The notes: a model not told the origin generated them from the sequence alone. 64,000 nucleotides of DNA from Prevotella fusca JCM 17724 (GCF_001262015.1 NZ_CP012074.1:1277001-1341000), one strand, 5' to 3'; positions 18,413 to 27,307 are shown, counted from the first letter of the stretch. A program made the numbers and translations.

Positions 18413-20386
18413 ATGGTAGAAAATCAAGAAAACGAGAATAATTACTCCGCCAGTAACATCCAGGTCCTCGAAGGTCTGGAAGCAGTACGCAAGCGTCCTG
18501 CCATGTATATTGGCGATATCAGTGAAAAGGGACTCCACCACTTGATTAACGAGACCGTCGACAACTCTATCGACGAAGCTATGGCTGGCTATTGCCAGAG
18601 CATCGAGGTTACCATCAACGAAGATAATTCCATCACCGTTGAAGATGACGGTCGTGGTATCCCCGTTGACGAACATGAGAAACTCCACAAGAGCGCCCTT
18701 GAAGTCGTTATGACCGTCCTGCACGCAGGTGGCAAGTTCGACAAGGGTTCTTACAAAGTCAGCGGTGGTCTGCATGGTGTGGGTGTAAGTTGTGTGAATG
18801 CACTTTCATCACACATGAAGTCACAGGTCTTCCGTGATGGTAAAATCTATCAGCAGGAGTACGAGAAGGGGAAGCCGCTCTATCCTGTAAAGGTTATTGG
18901 CGAGACTGAAAAGACCGGTACACGCCAGCAGTTCTGGCCAGATTCGGACATCTTCACGACAACAGTCTACCAGTGGGATATCGTTGCACGCCGTATGCGT
19001 GAGCTGGCTTATCTGAATGCAGGCATCAAGATTACCCTTTCCGACCTTCGTCCTGACCCTGAAACAGGCAAGACTCACACTGAAGTCTTCCATGCCAAAG
19101 ACGGTCTGAAGGAGTTTGTCCGTTACGTTGACCGCCATCGTCAGCACCTCTTCGATGATGTTATCTACCTCAAGACCGAGAAGCAGAACATCCCAATCGA
19201 GGTCGCTGTGATGTACAACACCGACTATACAGAGAACATCCACTCATACGTTAACAATATCAACACCATCGAGGGTGGTACTCATCTGCAGGGATTCCGT
19301 ACCGCATTGACACGTACACTTAAGACATACGCTGACAATGACCCACAGATTTCAAAGCAGTTAGAGAAAGCCAAGATTGAGATTGCAGGTGAAGACTTCC
19401 GCGAAGGATTGACAGCTGTCATCTCCATCAAGGTTGCAGAGCCACAGTTTGAGGGTCAGACAAAGACCAAGCTGGGCAACAGCGAGGTCTCTGGTGCCGT
19501 CCAGCAGGCTGTCGGTGAGGCACTGTCCGATTACCTTGAGGAGCATCCTAACGAGGCTAAGATGATTTGCAACAAGGTTATCCTTGCTGCTACAGCCCGT
19601 ATTGCAGCCCGCAAGGCACGTGAGAGCGTACAACGTAAGAACGTGATGAGCGGCGGCGGTCTGCCAGGAAAGCTGGCTGACTGTTCCAACAAGGACCCTA
19701 AGGACTGCGAAATCTTCCTTGTCGAGGGTGATTCTGCGGGTGGTTCAGCCAAGCAGGGACGTGACCGTTACACACAAGCAATCCTTCCTCTCCGTGGTAA
19801 GATTCTGAATGTTGAGAAGGTTCAGCGTCATCGTGTATTCGAGGCAGAGTCTGTCATGAACATTATTCAGTCTATCGGTGTACGCTTTGGCGTTGAGGAT
19901 GAAGGCGACTTTGAGGCAAACACCGATAAACTTCGCTACGATAAGATTATCATCATGACCGATGCCGACGTCGATGGTTCTCACATCGACACACTGATCA
20001 TGACACTCTTCTACCGTTATATGCCAAAGGTTATCGAGCAGGGACACCTGTATATCGCAACTCCACCACTCTACAAGTGTACTTACAAGAAGATAAGCGA
20101 ATACTGCTACACGGAGCAGCAGCGCCAGGCATTCATTGACAAGTATGCCAACGGAAGTGAAGACGGCAAGACTATCCACACACAACGTTACAAAGGTCTT
20201 GGTGAGATGAATCCGGAACAGCTCTGGGAAACCACTATGGACCCGAAGACACGACTCTTAAAGCAGGTAACTATCGAGAATGCTGCTGATGCTGATGAGA
20301 TTTTCTCAATGCTGATGGGCGATGATGTTGAGCCTCGCCGTGAGTTCATCGAGAAGAACGCAACCTATGCAAACATTGACGCATAA
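18413..20386 (+). CDS. gyrB: DNA gyrase subunit B
   Basis: ATPase subunit of the type II topoisomerase that introduces negative supercoils. The GHKL ATPase features include the ETVDNSIDEA segment and GGLHGVGVSCVNALS. The Toprim domain carries EGDSAGGSAKQGRD and MTDADVDGSHI, and the C-terminal segment reads QRYKGLGEMNPEQLWETTMDP. The length of 657 residues matches the short GyrB type without the gamma-proteobacterial insertion. gyrA is not in the window. Confidence 0.97.
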   Translation: MVENQENENNYSASNIQVLEGLEAVRKRPAMYIGDISEKGLHHLINETVDNSIDEAMAGYCQSIEVTINEDNSITVEDDGRGIPVDEHEKLHKSALEVVMTVLHAGGKFDKGSYKVSGGLHGVGVSCVNALSSHMKSQVFRDGKIYQQEYEKGKPLYPVKVIGETEKTGTRQQFWPDSDIFTTTVYQWDIVARRMRELAYLNAGIKITLSDLRPDPETGKTHTEVFHAKDGLKEFVRYVDRHRQHLFDDVIYLKTEKQNIPIEVAVMYNTDYTENIHSYVNNINTIEGGTHLQGFRTALTRTLKTYADNDPQISKQLEKAKIEIAGEDFREGLTAVISIKVAEPQFEGQTKTKLGNSEVSGAVQQAVGEALSDYLEEHPNEAKMICNKVILAATARIAARKARESVQRKNVMSGGGLPGKLADCSNKDPKDCEIFLVEGDSAGGSAKQGRDRYTQAILPLRGKILNVEKVQRHRVFEAESVMNIIQSIGVRFGVEDEGDFEANTDKLRYDKIIIMTDADVDGSHIDTLIMTLFYRYMPKVIEQGHLYIATPPLYKCTYKKISEYCYTEQQRQAFIDKYANGSEDGKTIHTQRYKGLGEMNPEQLWETTMDPKTRLLKQVTIENAADADEIFSMLMGDDVEPRREFIEKNATYANIDA

Positions 20387-20435
20387 GTCTTTCAAAGCAG
20401 GCTAAGAAACAGCTTCCAAAGCTGATAACATAAAG

Positions 20436-20475
20436 AAACTCCCCTCCTCACACGATGAGAAGGGGAGTTTTTTTT
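20436..20475 (+). terminator. Terminator after gyrB
   Basis: Arms AAACTCCCCT and AGGGGAGTTT enclose a further partly paired region, followed by a run of T. It lies 50 bp after the gyrB stop. Confidence 0.85.
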
Positions 20476-20595
20476 GATTCTATCGGAACGCTTATCACAG
20501 CCTTATCATCGTCTATCCACCCCTACAGCCCCCTTATCCCTCTCCAAATTGTTCCTTTTTTCCCATAAACGTACCGAAAAAAGAAATAAATGAGT

Positions 20596-20603
20596 ATATT
20601 TGC
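20596..20603 (+). promoter_or_regulatory. Candidate promoter for the AraC-type gene
   Basis: TATATTTG fits TAnnTTTG. It overlaps an upstream TTG that could be read as a start codon, which argues for translation from the ATG at 20624 and a short leader. Confidence 0.5.
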
Positions 20604-20623
20604 AGTTTCAAAACAAAAGGAAA

Positions 20624-21508
20624 ATGAACAGAAACATAAGACTCGTCGAAGTAAATGTAGCCCATGCCAAGCATGTCTATCCCGAAGGGAAATACATAGA
20701 CAACGACCTGATTCTCTTTGAGGATATAACGAAAGTACCGCTTCCTGCAAATCCTTCACGCATGAAGTCGCTCTTCCTTGCGCTCTGTACCAGCGGCAAA
20801 GCCCAATACACAGTTGACACAAAAGAACATGAAGTAAGTGCCGGAGATGTCATCATCATAAGTGAAGAGCAGGTTGTAGGCGACTATATCCTATCGCCTG
20901 ACTGCAAGGGAATAGCACTCATCATGTCATATGATTTCTTCCAAAACATCGTCAGTGGAATACACGGACTCTCAGCTCTCTTCCTCTTTGCACGTACACA
21001 TCCCGTTTTCCACCTTGAATCAGAACAGACAAAGGCTTTGGAGAACGACATCATACATATAAGACAGAAGATTGAAGATACTGGTCATCGCTTCCGCCGT
21101 GAACTGGTCATGACGATGCTGAAGGCACTGATCATCGACATGAGTAACATCATCTACCGCTTCCAACAGGTTGGAGATGAGGGACAGACACGTGCTGAGG
21201 TTATCTTCCACAACTTCATACAAGCTGTAGAAAAGAACTACCGCACCGAACGTCGCGTCAGCTGGTATGCCAAGCATCTGTGCATCACGTCAAAATACCT
21301 CTCTGAAACCGTGCGCACTGTCAGCAGACGGACACCAAGCGAATGGATTGATTCCTACGTCACACGTGAGTTGCGTGTGATGCTCAGGAACAGTACGATG
21401 AGCATCAAGCAGATTGCCGATGAGATGAACTTTGCCAATCAGAGTTTCATGGGTAAATACTTTAAGGAGCACGTGGGGATGAGTCCCTCACAGTTCAGGA
21501 AAAGTTGA
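20624..21508 (+). CDS. AraC-family transcriptional regulator
   Basis: Cytoplasmic DNA-binding regulator of about 294 residues. The first 180 residues resemble a cupin-like ligand-binding domain (EHEVSAGDVIIISEEQVVGD). The last 100 form the AraC double helix-turn-helix, with SAKYLS-like ITSKYLSETVR, IKQIADEMNFANQSFMGKYFKEHVGMSPSQFRK as the characteristic second half. The ATG at 20624 is preferred to the TTG at 20600 because the promoter -7 element covers the latter. Target genes are not evident; neighbours are gyrB and a convergent DUF3109 gene. Confidence 0.85.
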   Translation: MNRNIRLVEVNVAHAKHVYPEGKYIDNDLILFEDITKVPLPANPSRMKSLFLALCTSGKAQYTVDTKEHEVSAGDVIIISEEQVVGDYILSPDCKGIALIMSYDFFQNIVSGIHGLSALFLFARTHPVFHLESEQTKALENDIIHIRQKIEDTGHRFRRELVMTMLKALIIDMSNIIYRFQQVGDEGQTRAEVIFHNFIQAVEKNYRTERRVSWYAKHLCITSKYLSETVRTVSRRTPSEWIDSYVTRELRVMLRNSTMSIKQIADEMNFANQSFMGKYFKEHVGMSPSQFRKS

Positions 21509-21514
21509 TGGGTT

Positions 21515-21612
21515 TTAACAAGTAGACGGGTAAACAAGTTACTGCCGATATAGACCAAAGAGGATTATCCTTTGGACAAGTAACTGGTCAACTAATCAAC
21601 TTGTTCACTTGT
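21515..21612. repeat. Simple repeats of AAGTTGAC/AAGTAAC words
   Basis: Between the convergent AraC and DUF3109 genes the sequence is built from words such as ACAAGTAACTGGTCAACT and CAACTTGTTCACTTGTCAAC. It enters the last codons of the DUF3109 gene (QLTSEQVD). A related stretch (CAACTTGTTCGCTCGCC) lies at 22397-22443, beyond the ung paralogue. Confidence 0.55.
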
Positions 21613-22194
21613 CAACTGAAGAGCTACTTCACACAACTCCTCATACCACTCCTTGCCAAATCTGCGGGTGAGCGGTTCCTTCAAGAACTTATAAAGAGGA
21701 AGATTCAGTTCTTCTCCTTTTTTTCGTGCATCCGAACAGATACGCCAATGATGGTAATTGATACCGCAGGTACCGTTACCAAAGTCTTTTACACGAATCG
21801 GATACAATGAACAAGAAACAGGCTTCACAAAACCGGTCTTACCATTACGATAAGAACGCTCCAGCGCACAAAGGCAACAGCCGTTCTCGTAACAAGTGAA
21901 CACACAATCCTTACCGCCAACAATACTCGTCACCAGCTCACCTTCTTCATCAGTATAAGCAACGCCCTGCTTGTCGATAACTGCTTGCCCTGAGGCCGAC
22001 AAATCACCCCAAACGGTATCGAGAACATTCTCAATCTCCATCGTCTCGTCCAAGGTTACGGGTGCACCGGCATCGCCTTCAATGCAGCACTGACCGTGAC
22101 ATTTATCAAGGTCGCAGCAGAACTTTACATTAATGATGTCCGGTGAGACAAGCACATTACCCACCATAAAAATATGATTATACGTATTACCCAT
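21592..22194 (-). CDS. DUF3109 family cysteine-rich protein
   Basis: Conserved protein of unknown function, 200 residues and rich in cysteine, with clusters CCDLDKCHGQCC, CVFTCYENGCCLCALE and PVSCSLYPIR. These resemble the Cys patterns of Fe-S or zinc-binding proteins of the YkgJ type, but no activity is established from the sequence. No signal peptide, so probably cytoplasmic. An alternative start is the Met at residue 10. It is transcribed alone and converges with the AraC gene. Confidence 0.85.
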   Translation of the reverse strand: MGNTYNHIFMVGNVLVSPDIINVKFCCDLDKCHGQCCIEGDAGAPVTLDETMEIENVLDTVWGDLSASGQAVIDKQGVAYTDEEGELVTSIVGGKDCVFTCYENGCCLCALERSYRNGKTGFVKPVSCSLYPIRVKDFGNGTCGINYHHWRICSDARKKGEELNLPLYKFLKEPLTRRFGKEWYEELCEVALQLTSEQVD

Positions 22195-22437
22195 CTTTCT
22201 TAACGCTAAATTATTTCATTTTCAACTGTCTTTTGCCGTACTCTCTACCCCCTTTGTTCATTGATTCAGGGTGCTTCTTCAAATTATTTTCACGAAAAAA
22301 AATCCCTCCGAACCTTATTTTAAGGCTTTAATTTGGAAATCAAGCTATCTTATCCCTATAAGCCTTACAAGGCAAATACGCCTTATACGCATTTAAACAA
22401 GCAACTCGTTTACTTATCAACTTGTTCGCTCGCCTAC

Positions 22438-23127
22438 TTATTGACCCACTACCATCCAATCAACAGGCACAATTCCATTCTCCTTTAAATATATATTGCA
22501 GCACCCGAAATGGTCTTTTCCATCCCATTCTCCATAACGACAAAAAGCCAAAGGTGAAGGGTGTACTGCCTTTAGTACCATATGCCTATCATTATCTACA
22601 TGAACAAAACGCTCCTTTCGTTGCGCAATGCGTCCCCATAACATAAAGACAATGTGCTCACGATCAGCATCCAGTGCCCTGATAACAGCATCCGTGAAAA
22701 GCCTCCACTTGTATTTCCGATGACTGTTAGGCTGATTCTCACGCACAGTCAGAGTTGTATTCAACAACAACACACCTTGTTCAACCCAGCGTGTAAGGTC
22801 TCCCGAAGGCTTATCAGCCCCATCGATACTGACCCCAAGTGCCTTATAGATAGTTCGCAATGAGGGCAGAGGAGATTCTTTTTCAGAGACAGAAAAGCTC
22901 AGACCCATAGCCTGACCAGCTTTAAAATAAGGGTCTTGCCCCACAATAACAACCTTTACCTTATGAAAAGGACAAAGGTTGAAGGCATTGAAAATCATCT
23001 CTTCAGGCGGATAGCAAGCATTGTTCCTATACTCCCCTGTAACCTTTTCTACCAATTCCTTGTAGTAGGATTTATCCAGTTCATCCTTCAGCTTCTCACG
23101 CCATGACTCTTCTAAAACCCATTCCAT
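22438..23127 (-). CDS. Uracil-DNA glycosylase paralogue with altered active-site motifs
   Basis: Family 1 UDG fold of 229 residues, about half identical by eye to the next gene. The water-activating motif is GQDPYF (Asp65 present, Phe68 where the family has His). LLLNTTLTV with Asn123 is kept. The leucine-loop motif is HPSPLAFCRYGEW (His189 present) instead of HPSPLSANRGGW. Catalytic Asp and His therefore remain, but two surrounding positions differ. It lies 15 bp after the canonical copy in one operon. Paired UDG genes are known in Bacteroides; the tandem arrangement suggests local duplication and divergence. Confidence 0.88.
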   Translation of the reverse strand: MEWVLEESWREKLKDELDKSYYKELVEKVTGEYRNNACYPPEEMIFNAFNLCPFHKVKVVIVGQDPYFKAGQAMGLSFSVSEKESPLPSLRTIYKALGVSIDGADKPSGDLTRWVEQGVLLLNTTLTVRENQPNSHRKYKWRLFTDAVIRALDADREHIVFMLWGRIAQRKERFVHVDNDRHMVLKAVHPSPLAFCRYGEWDGKDHFGCCNIYLKENGIVPVDWMVVGQ

Positions 23128-23142
23128 AGCTATTGACTAACA

Positions 23143-23808
23143 TTACCACTCAATAGGCGAAAGCCCACAAGAAGTCAAATAGGCATTACAACGTGAGAAC
23201 TGATGCTGCCCAAACCATCCTCCACGGTTCGCAGAGAGCGGCGAAGGGTGTACACTCTCTATGACACAGTGCCGCTGCTGGTCGATAAGACTCTTCTTAC
23301 TACGAGCAAAACCTCCCCAAAGCATAAAGACCAAGTTCTCTCGTCCATCACTGAGAGCCTTGATAGCCGCATCCGTAAAAGTACCCCACCCTAACTGCTG
23401 ATGACTGTTGGCTGCGTGTGCACGGACTGTAAGCGTAGCATTCAGCAGGAGAACTCCCTGCTCTGCCCAGCGTGTCAAGTCGCCCGACTGATGGGTTGGC
23501 GTACCCAAATCGGCCGCAATCTCCTTATAGATATTCTGCAATGACGGTGGTAGTGGCACTCCATCAGGCACCGAGAAGCTCAAGCCCATTGCCTGTCCCG
23601 GCTCGTGATAAGGGTCCTGTCCGATAATCACAACCCTCACCTTATCGAAAGGACAAAGGTTAAAGGCATTGAATATCAGTTGTCCCGGTGGATAACAAGG
23701 ATACTGTGCGTACTCTTGTCTTACCTGTTCTGCCAGCTGTTGGAAGTAAGGTTTATCAAACTCACCACCCAGTTGCTGTTTCCACGATGGTTCTATCTTT
23801 ACGTTCAT
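23143..23808 (-). CDS. ung: Uracil-DNA glycosylase
   Basis: Base-excision repair enzyme removing uracil from DNA. The canonical family 1 motifs are complete: GQDPYHEPGQAMGLSFSV with Asp65 and His68, LLLNATLTV with Asn123, and HPSPLSANRGG with His187. Length is 221 residues. It is the first gene of a two-gene unit with the divergent paralogue and is preceded by a duplicated 60-bp promoter-bearing module. Confidence 0.95.
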   Translation of the reverse strand: MNVKIEPSWKQQLGGEFDKPYFQQLAEQVRQEYAQYPCYPPGQLIFNAFNLCPFDKVRVVIIGQDPYHEPGQAMGLSFSVPDGVPLPPSLQNIYKEIAADLGTPTHQSGDLTRWAEQGVLLLNATLTVRAHAANSHQQLGWGTFTDAAIKALSDGRENLVFMLWGGFARSKKSLIDQQRHCVIESVHPSPLSANRGGWFGQHQFSRCNAYLTSCGLSPIEW

Positions 23809-23840
23809 TGCGATATTTTTTATCTGCGAGAATAATATAA

Positions 23841-23967
23841 CGAGAGCAGAAGAATGCTTGCATTCATTATGTCGAGTGCAGATTACTTTCTACAAAAGTA
23901 ATGCAAACGAGAGCAGAAGAATGCTTGCATTCATTATGCCGAGTGCAGATTACTTTCTACAAAAGTA
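23841..23967. repeat. Tandem duplication of a 60-bp module upstream of ung
   Basis: Two 60-bp copies at 23841-23900 and 23908-23967 differ at one base (t/c) and are separated by seven bases. Each contains the inverted repeat GAATGC-TT-GCATTC and, on the minus strand, TACTTTTG, a -7 element. It is therefore a duplicated promoter or operator module immediately before the ung pair. Confidence 0.92.
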
Positions 23968-23990
23968 CGATAAAGTTCCGATAATAACAA
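23960..23990 (-). promoter_or_regulatory. Outer ung promoter
   Basis: Minus strand: TTG at 23990-23988, 20 bp, then TACTTTTG at 23967-23960. The second module copy repeats the -7 element at 23900-23893 but without an evident -33 box. Confidence 0.6.
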
Positions 23991-23991
23991 A

Positions 23992-24018
23992 AAAGTCGTG
24001 CCTTTCCGACACGACTTT
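23992..24018 (-). terminator. Terminator of the Cys/Lys-rich protein gene
   Basis: Nine-base stem AAAGTCGTG / CACGACTTT with a nine-base loop, followed on the minus strand by a run of T. It lies 40 bp past the stop of the gene at 24058. Confidence 0.75.
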
Positions 24019-24057
24019 CTTATTTTCAAGTAATCAATTACTCTTATTTCACTTGCA

Positions 24058-24363
24058 TTACTTCTTGCAGCACTTCTGTACCTTCTTTGCTCCTTCTTTC
24101 TTGCAGACTGGCTGACAGTTCTTTTTTCTTTGGTTACAAGCCTTCGCTGACTGCTTCTTGCAAGCCTTTGATGATTGCTTATCGCAAGCCTTAGTCTGCT
24201 GCCTGTCACAATTCTTTCCTGAATTCGGACACTTCTTTGCCTGCTTGTCAACCTGCTGCTGACTGGATGTGTTATCACACTTTACTGCACACTGCGCCTG
24301 TGCACTGAGTGTACAAAGACCGAATGCTACTACGAAAGATAACGCTATTTTCTTTAAATCCAT
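24058..24363 (-). CDS. Small secreted Cys/Lys/Gln-rich protein
   Basis: Not recognised as a named family. A clear signal peptide (hydrophobic core ALSFVVAFGLCTLSAQA) is followed by a mature region of about 77 residues very rich in Lys, Gln and Cys. Short repeats occur: QTKACDKQ, SSKACKKQ, SAKACNQR. At least ten cysteines are in the mature part, several in pairs or spaced CxxxC. It should be periplasmic or exported and strongly basic. Metal binding or a disulfide-rich cationic role are both possible. It has its own promoter (24434) and terminator. Confidence 0.8.
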   Translation of the reverse strand: MDLKKIALSFVVAFGLCTLSAQAQCAVKCDNTSSQQQVDKQAKKCPNSGKNCDRQQTKACDKQSSKACKKQSAKACNQRKKNCQPVCKKEGAKKVQKCCKK

Positions 24364-24433
24364 AATAATTTACTATTTAAAAATTAGACATTAACATCTA
24401 TAAAACTCAAAAAGGAAAAATTCCTTACGGGTA

Positions 24434-24441
24434 CAAAGATA
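24434..24441 (-). promoter_or_regulatory. Promoter -7 element for the Cys/Lys-rich protein
   Basis: TATCTTTG on the minus strand, about 70 bp before the start codon, just past the gpmI terminator. Confidence 0.5.
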
Positions 24442-24453
24442 AGGAAAAAACAA

Positions 24454-24482
24454 ATCCCAAAGACATTTTCAGCCTTTGGGAT
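24454..24482 (-). terminator. Terminator after gpmI
   Basis: Nine-base stem ATCCCAAAG / CTTTGGGAT with a ten-base loop, followed on the minus strand by TTTGTTTTTTCC. Confidence 0.8.
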
Positions 24483-24511
24483 ACGATTATTTTAGTTTTA
24501 TTAAAACCTGT

Positions 24512-26029
24512 TTAGTCATTTATAAGGTTCTCACCTGTCATATCAGCAGGCTGTTCCAAGCCCATGATGTGAAGGATTGAAGGCGCAACGTCAGCCAGTC
24601 GACCATTCTTTACAGTTGCTGAATTGTTGTCAGTAACATAGATGAATGGTACAGGATTCAGCGAGTGAGCAGTGTTTGGACTGCCATCCTCATTGATTGC
24701 GTTATCCGCATTACCATGGTCAGCGATGATGATTGCCTCATAATCGTTAGCCTTCGCTGCCTCGACAACCTCCTTTACGCAATGGTCAACAGCCCATACA
24801 GCCTTTGCAATAGCATTGTAAACACCCGTATGACCCACCATGTCACCGTTAGCAAAGTTCACAACGATGAAGTCGTACTCCTGTGTATTTATAGCACCAA
24901 CAAGTTTATCCTTCACCTCGAAAGCACTCATCTCTGGCTTCAAGTCGTATGTTGCCACCTTTGGAGAAGGCACCAGGATACGGTCCTCACCCTCATAAGG
25001 CTGTTCACGACCACCATTGAAGAAGAAGGTTACGTGCGCATACTTCTCCGTCTCAGCTGTATGAAGCTGCTTCTTGCCGAGCTTGCTGAGGTATTCACCC
25101 AGTGTATCCATTACGTTTTCCTTCGGGAAGAGGATATTCACGTTCTTGAAGTTTGCATCGTATGGAGTCATACAGTAGAACTGCAGGTCCTTGATTGTGT
25201 GCATACCTTCCTCTGCCATATCCTGCTGTGTGAGTACCAATGTAAGCTCCTTGGCACGGTCGTTACGGAAGTTGATGAAGATGACAACGTCACCCTCCTC
25301 AATCTTACCATTCACTGAAGAGTTTGTGATAGGCTTGATGAACTCGTCAGTCACGCCCTCTGCATAGCTTGCCTCAACAGCCTTGACCATGTCAGCAGCC
25401 TGTACACCCTTGCCCTCAACGAGCAGGTCATATGCTTCCTTTACACGGTCCCAACGCTTGTCACGGTCCATTGCATAGAAACGACCGACAACCGAAGCGA
25501 TATGTGCATCATTTGCATCGCATACTTTCTGAATGTCTGCAACGAAACCAGCACCGCTCTTCGGGTCAGTGTCACGTCCGTCCATGAAGCAATGAACGTA
25601 AACGTCCTTGAGATTATATTCCTTACCGATCTCGATGAGCTTGAAGAGGTGGTCAAGTGAAGAGTGAACACCACCTGTTGAGGTCAGACCCATCAAATGG
25701 AGTTTCTTACCATTCTTCTGTGCATAGCTGTATGCATCAATGATACCCTGGTTCTTCAAGATGTCACCACTCTGGCAAGCCTTGTTGATTTTCACGAGGT
25801 CCTGGTAAACGATACGACCAGCACCGATATTCAAGTGACCAACTTCAGAGTTACCCATCTGACCGTCTGGAAGACCTACATCCTCGCCTGAAGCCTGCAA
25901 CTCAGAGTGTGCACTGACTGCATTCAAATAGTCCAGGTAAGGTGTCGGTGTGTTATAGATTACATCACCCTTACCGTGCTTACCGTTACCCCATCCATCA
26001 AGGATCATCAATAAAGCTTTCTTTGCCAT
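24512..26029 (-). CDS. gpmI: 2,3-bisphosphoglycerate-independent phosphoglycerate mutase
   Basis: Glycolytic enzyme interconverting 3- and 2-phosphoglycerate, a metal-dependent member of the alkaline phosphatase superfamily. Metal ligand region [15 protein letters not shown] near the N terminus, phosphoserine motif [17 protein letters not shown] with the nucleophilic Ser at about residue 61, and C-terminal [12 protein letters not shown] with GHTGV. Length (505) is normal. It is monocistronic, with a promoter at 26068 and a terminator. Confidence 0.97.
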   Translation of the reverse strand: MAKKALLMILDGWGNGKHGKGDVIYNTPTPYLDYLNAVSAHSELQASGEDVGLPDGQMGNSEVGHLNIGAGRIVYQDLVKINKACQSGDILKNQGIIDAYSYAQKNGKKLHLMGLTSTGGVHSSLDHLFKLIEIGKEYNLKDVYVHCFMDGRDTDPKSGAGFVADIQKVCDANDAHIASVVGRFYAMDRDKRWDRVKEAYDLLVEGKGVQAADMVKAVEASYAEGVTDEFIKPITNSSVNGKIEEGDVVIFINFRNDRAKELTLVLTQQDMAEEGMHTIKDLQFYCMTPYDANFKNVNILFPKENVMDTLGEYLSKLGKKQLHTAETEKYAHVTFFFNGGREQPYEGEDRILVPSPKVATYDLKPEMSAFEVKDKLVGAINTQEYDFIVVNFANGDMVGHTGVYNAIAKAVWAVDHCVKEVVEAAKANDYEAIIIADHGNADNAINEDGSPNTAHSLNPVPFIYVTDNNSATVKNGRLADVAPSILHIMGLEQPADMTGENLIND

Positions 26030-26067
26030 AATTATTCCTTTATTTTTTGTTATTATCTTCGTTACTG

Positions 26068-26075
26068 CAAAGGTA
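26068..26075 (-). promoter_or_regulatory. gpmI promoter -7 element
   Basis: TACCTTTG on the minus strand, about 40 bp before the gpmI start. Confidence 0.55.
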
Positions 26076-26227
26076 CGATAAAAGAATAAGACTGTGGCAA
26101 AAAGCCGTTGGAAATTTGAGGTTGAAACTTATAGAAAGAAAAGTATGGATTTAGTCCGCCCTTTGTCATACTGATTGAAAGCATAACCCAGCTGCTTAAT
26201 AGACTACAGTTACTCTTTTCTACCTAT

Positions 26228-26315
26228 GTGCTGGTGCTTCGCACGGTTGGTGCTCTTGGCAAACACCAACCGTGCGGAGGGCAAGCACCAATCTTAACAA
26301 CGACTAAACACCTTA
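26228..26315 (+). repeat. 22-bp tandem array, GTGC family, downstream of the TonB-domain genes
   Basis: Units start at 26228, 26250 and 26272 with a degenerate fourth at 26294. Cores are GTGCTGGTGCTTCGCAC, GTGCTCTTGGCAAACAC and GTGCGGAGGGCAAGCAC, each followed by five bases. Units one and two/three also pair over a perfect 12-bp stem (GCACGGTTGGTG / CACCAACCGTGC). It lies 3' of the TonB-domain gene ending at 26348. Confidence 0.85.
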
Positions 26316-26347
26316 CAACGTGTGGCTGTAATATGAGCAACCTGTTC

Positions 26348-26830
26348 TTATAATAACCTGAAAGTGACTGGTACAAGCTGCCAAACTCCTTGCTTCGGTC
26401 TTCTTTCCCACTCCCATGCAGGCATCAGTTTCAGCACACGAAGTGCCTCCCTATCCAAATATGGGTCTACGGAACGCATAATCCTAAACAGACAACAACG
26501 ACCAGAAGGGGTCACAAAAAACTTTACAATAACTCTTCCCGACACCGTATTTTCAGACAATTCGGGCGGATACTGGAGATTTAATGCTATAAAGTTCAAC
26601 AGATCACCCGGAAATGAAGGTTTCAATCCCTCAACTGTTTCAAACATCTTTGCCCCTAATGTGTCCACATTCAATGTATCGCAAACAGGAGAAACGCTTG
26701 GTTCTACACAGTAAGGACGTTCAAAACATTCCTTTTTCTTCGGTTTCATCGACCTTTTCTGCTTCTGCGCATTGACATTACCAACAGCAAACAAACTTAC
26801 TAATAGGACTAACAACAATTTCTTTATCAT
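26348..26830 (-). CDS. Secreted TonB C-terminal-domain protein, second copy
   Basis: A signal peptide (KKLLLVLLVSLFAVGNVNA) precedes a Lys/Pro-rich stretch, then a TonB-type C-terminal domain (SGRVIVKFFVTPSGRC...ILRSV-like IMRSVDPYLDREALRVLKLMP). In normal TonB the N-terminal segment is an uncleaved membrane anchor that contacts ExbB/ExbD; here the AQ-type cleavage site suggests release into the periplasm. It lies 12 bp after a paralogue with the same layout. Its role is unknown; competition with true TonB or a structural role is possible. Confidence 0.8.
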   Translation of the reverse strand: MIKKLLLVLLVSLFAVGNVNAQKQKRSMKPKKKECFERPYCVEPSVSPVCDTLNVDTLGAKMFETVEGLKPSFPGDLLNFIALNLQYPPELSENTVSGRVIVKFFVTPSGRCCLFRIMRSVDPYLDREALRVLKLMPAWEWERRPKQGVWQLVPVTFRLL

Positions 26831-26842
26831 GACAATATACTT

Positions 26843-27307
26843 TTAAAGTTGACTTTTTTGCTTCTTAAATCTAACAGGCAAAACAAACCAAGTCCCACCT
26901 TCAGCCATTGAATCCACATTCCACTTCGGCATTAACTTCAATACCCTTAACGCCTCGGCATCAAAAGCAGGGTTCAACGAACGAAGTATCTTGAACTGAG
27001 AACAAGTGCCGTCACGTTCTATATAAAACTTAACAATCACCTTTCCTTCAACCTTTTTGTTCTTACGACCAGCTGGCCATACCAGATTATCACTAAGAAA
27101 CTGTTGGATATTACCTGGAAAAGATGGCATTGGAGGAATACAACAAATAATCTTCACAGGTGTTTCATTTACCACTTTTATAGTATCGACAGAATCTTTC
27201 CGAACCTCTTTTTTATCAGATTTCATCGGAATATCCTTCTGTTCGGCATTAACCAATACTGCCATAAAGATACTGAGTGACATTGCTGACAAAATTCGCT
27301 TCACCAT
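26843..27307 (-). CDS. Secreted TonB C-terminal-domain protein, first copy
   Basis: 154 residues: signal peptide (ILSAMSLSIFMAVLVNA), a short basic linker and a TonB C-terminal domain (VEGKVIVKFYIERDGTCSQ, ILRSLNPAFDAEALRVLKLMPKW). As in the downstream paralogue there is no obvious retained transmembrane anchor or Pro-rich spanning region. The two genes form an operon whose promoter is probably at 27500, leaving a leader of about 190 bases with a terminator-like hairpin. Confidence 0.8.
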   Translation of the reverse strand: MVKRILSAMSLSIFMAVLVNAEQKDIPMKSDKKEVRKDSVDTIKVVNETPVKIICCIPPMPSFPGNIQQFLSDNLVWPAGRKNKKVEGKVIVKFYIERDGTCSQFKILRSLNPAFDAEALRVLKLMPKWNVDSMAEGGTWFVLPVRFKKQKSQL

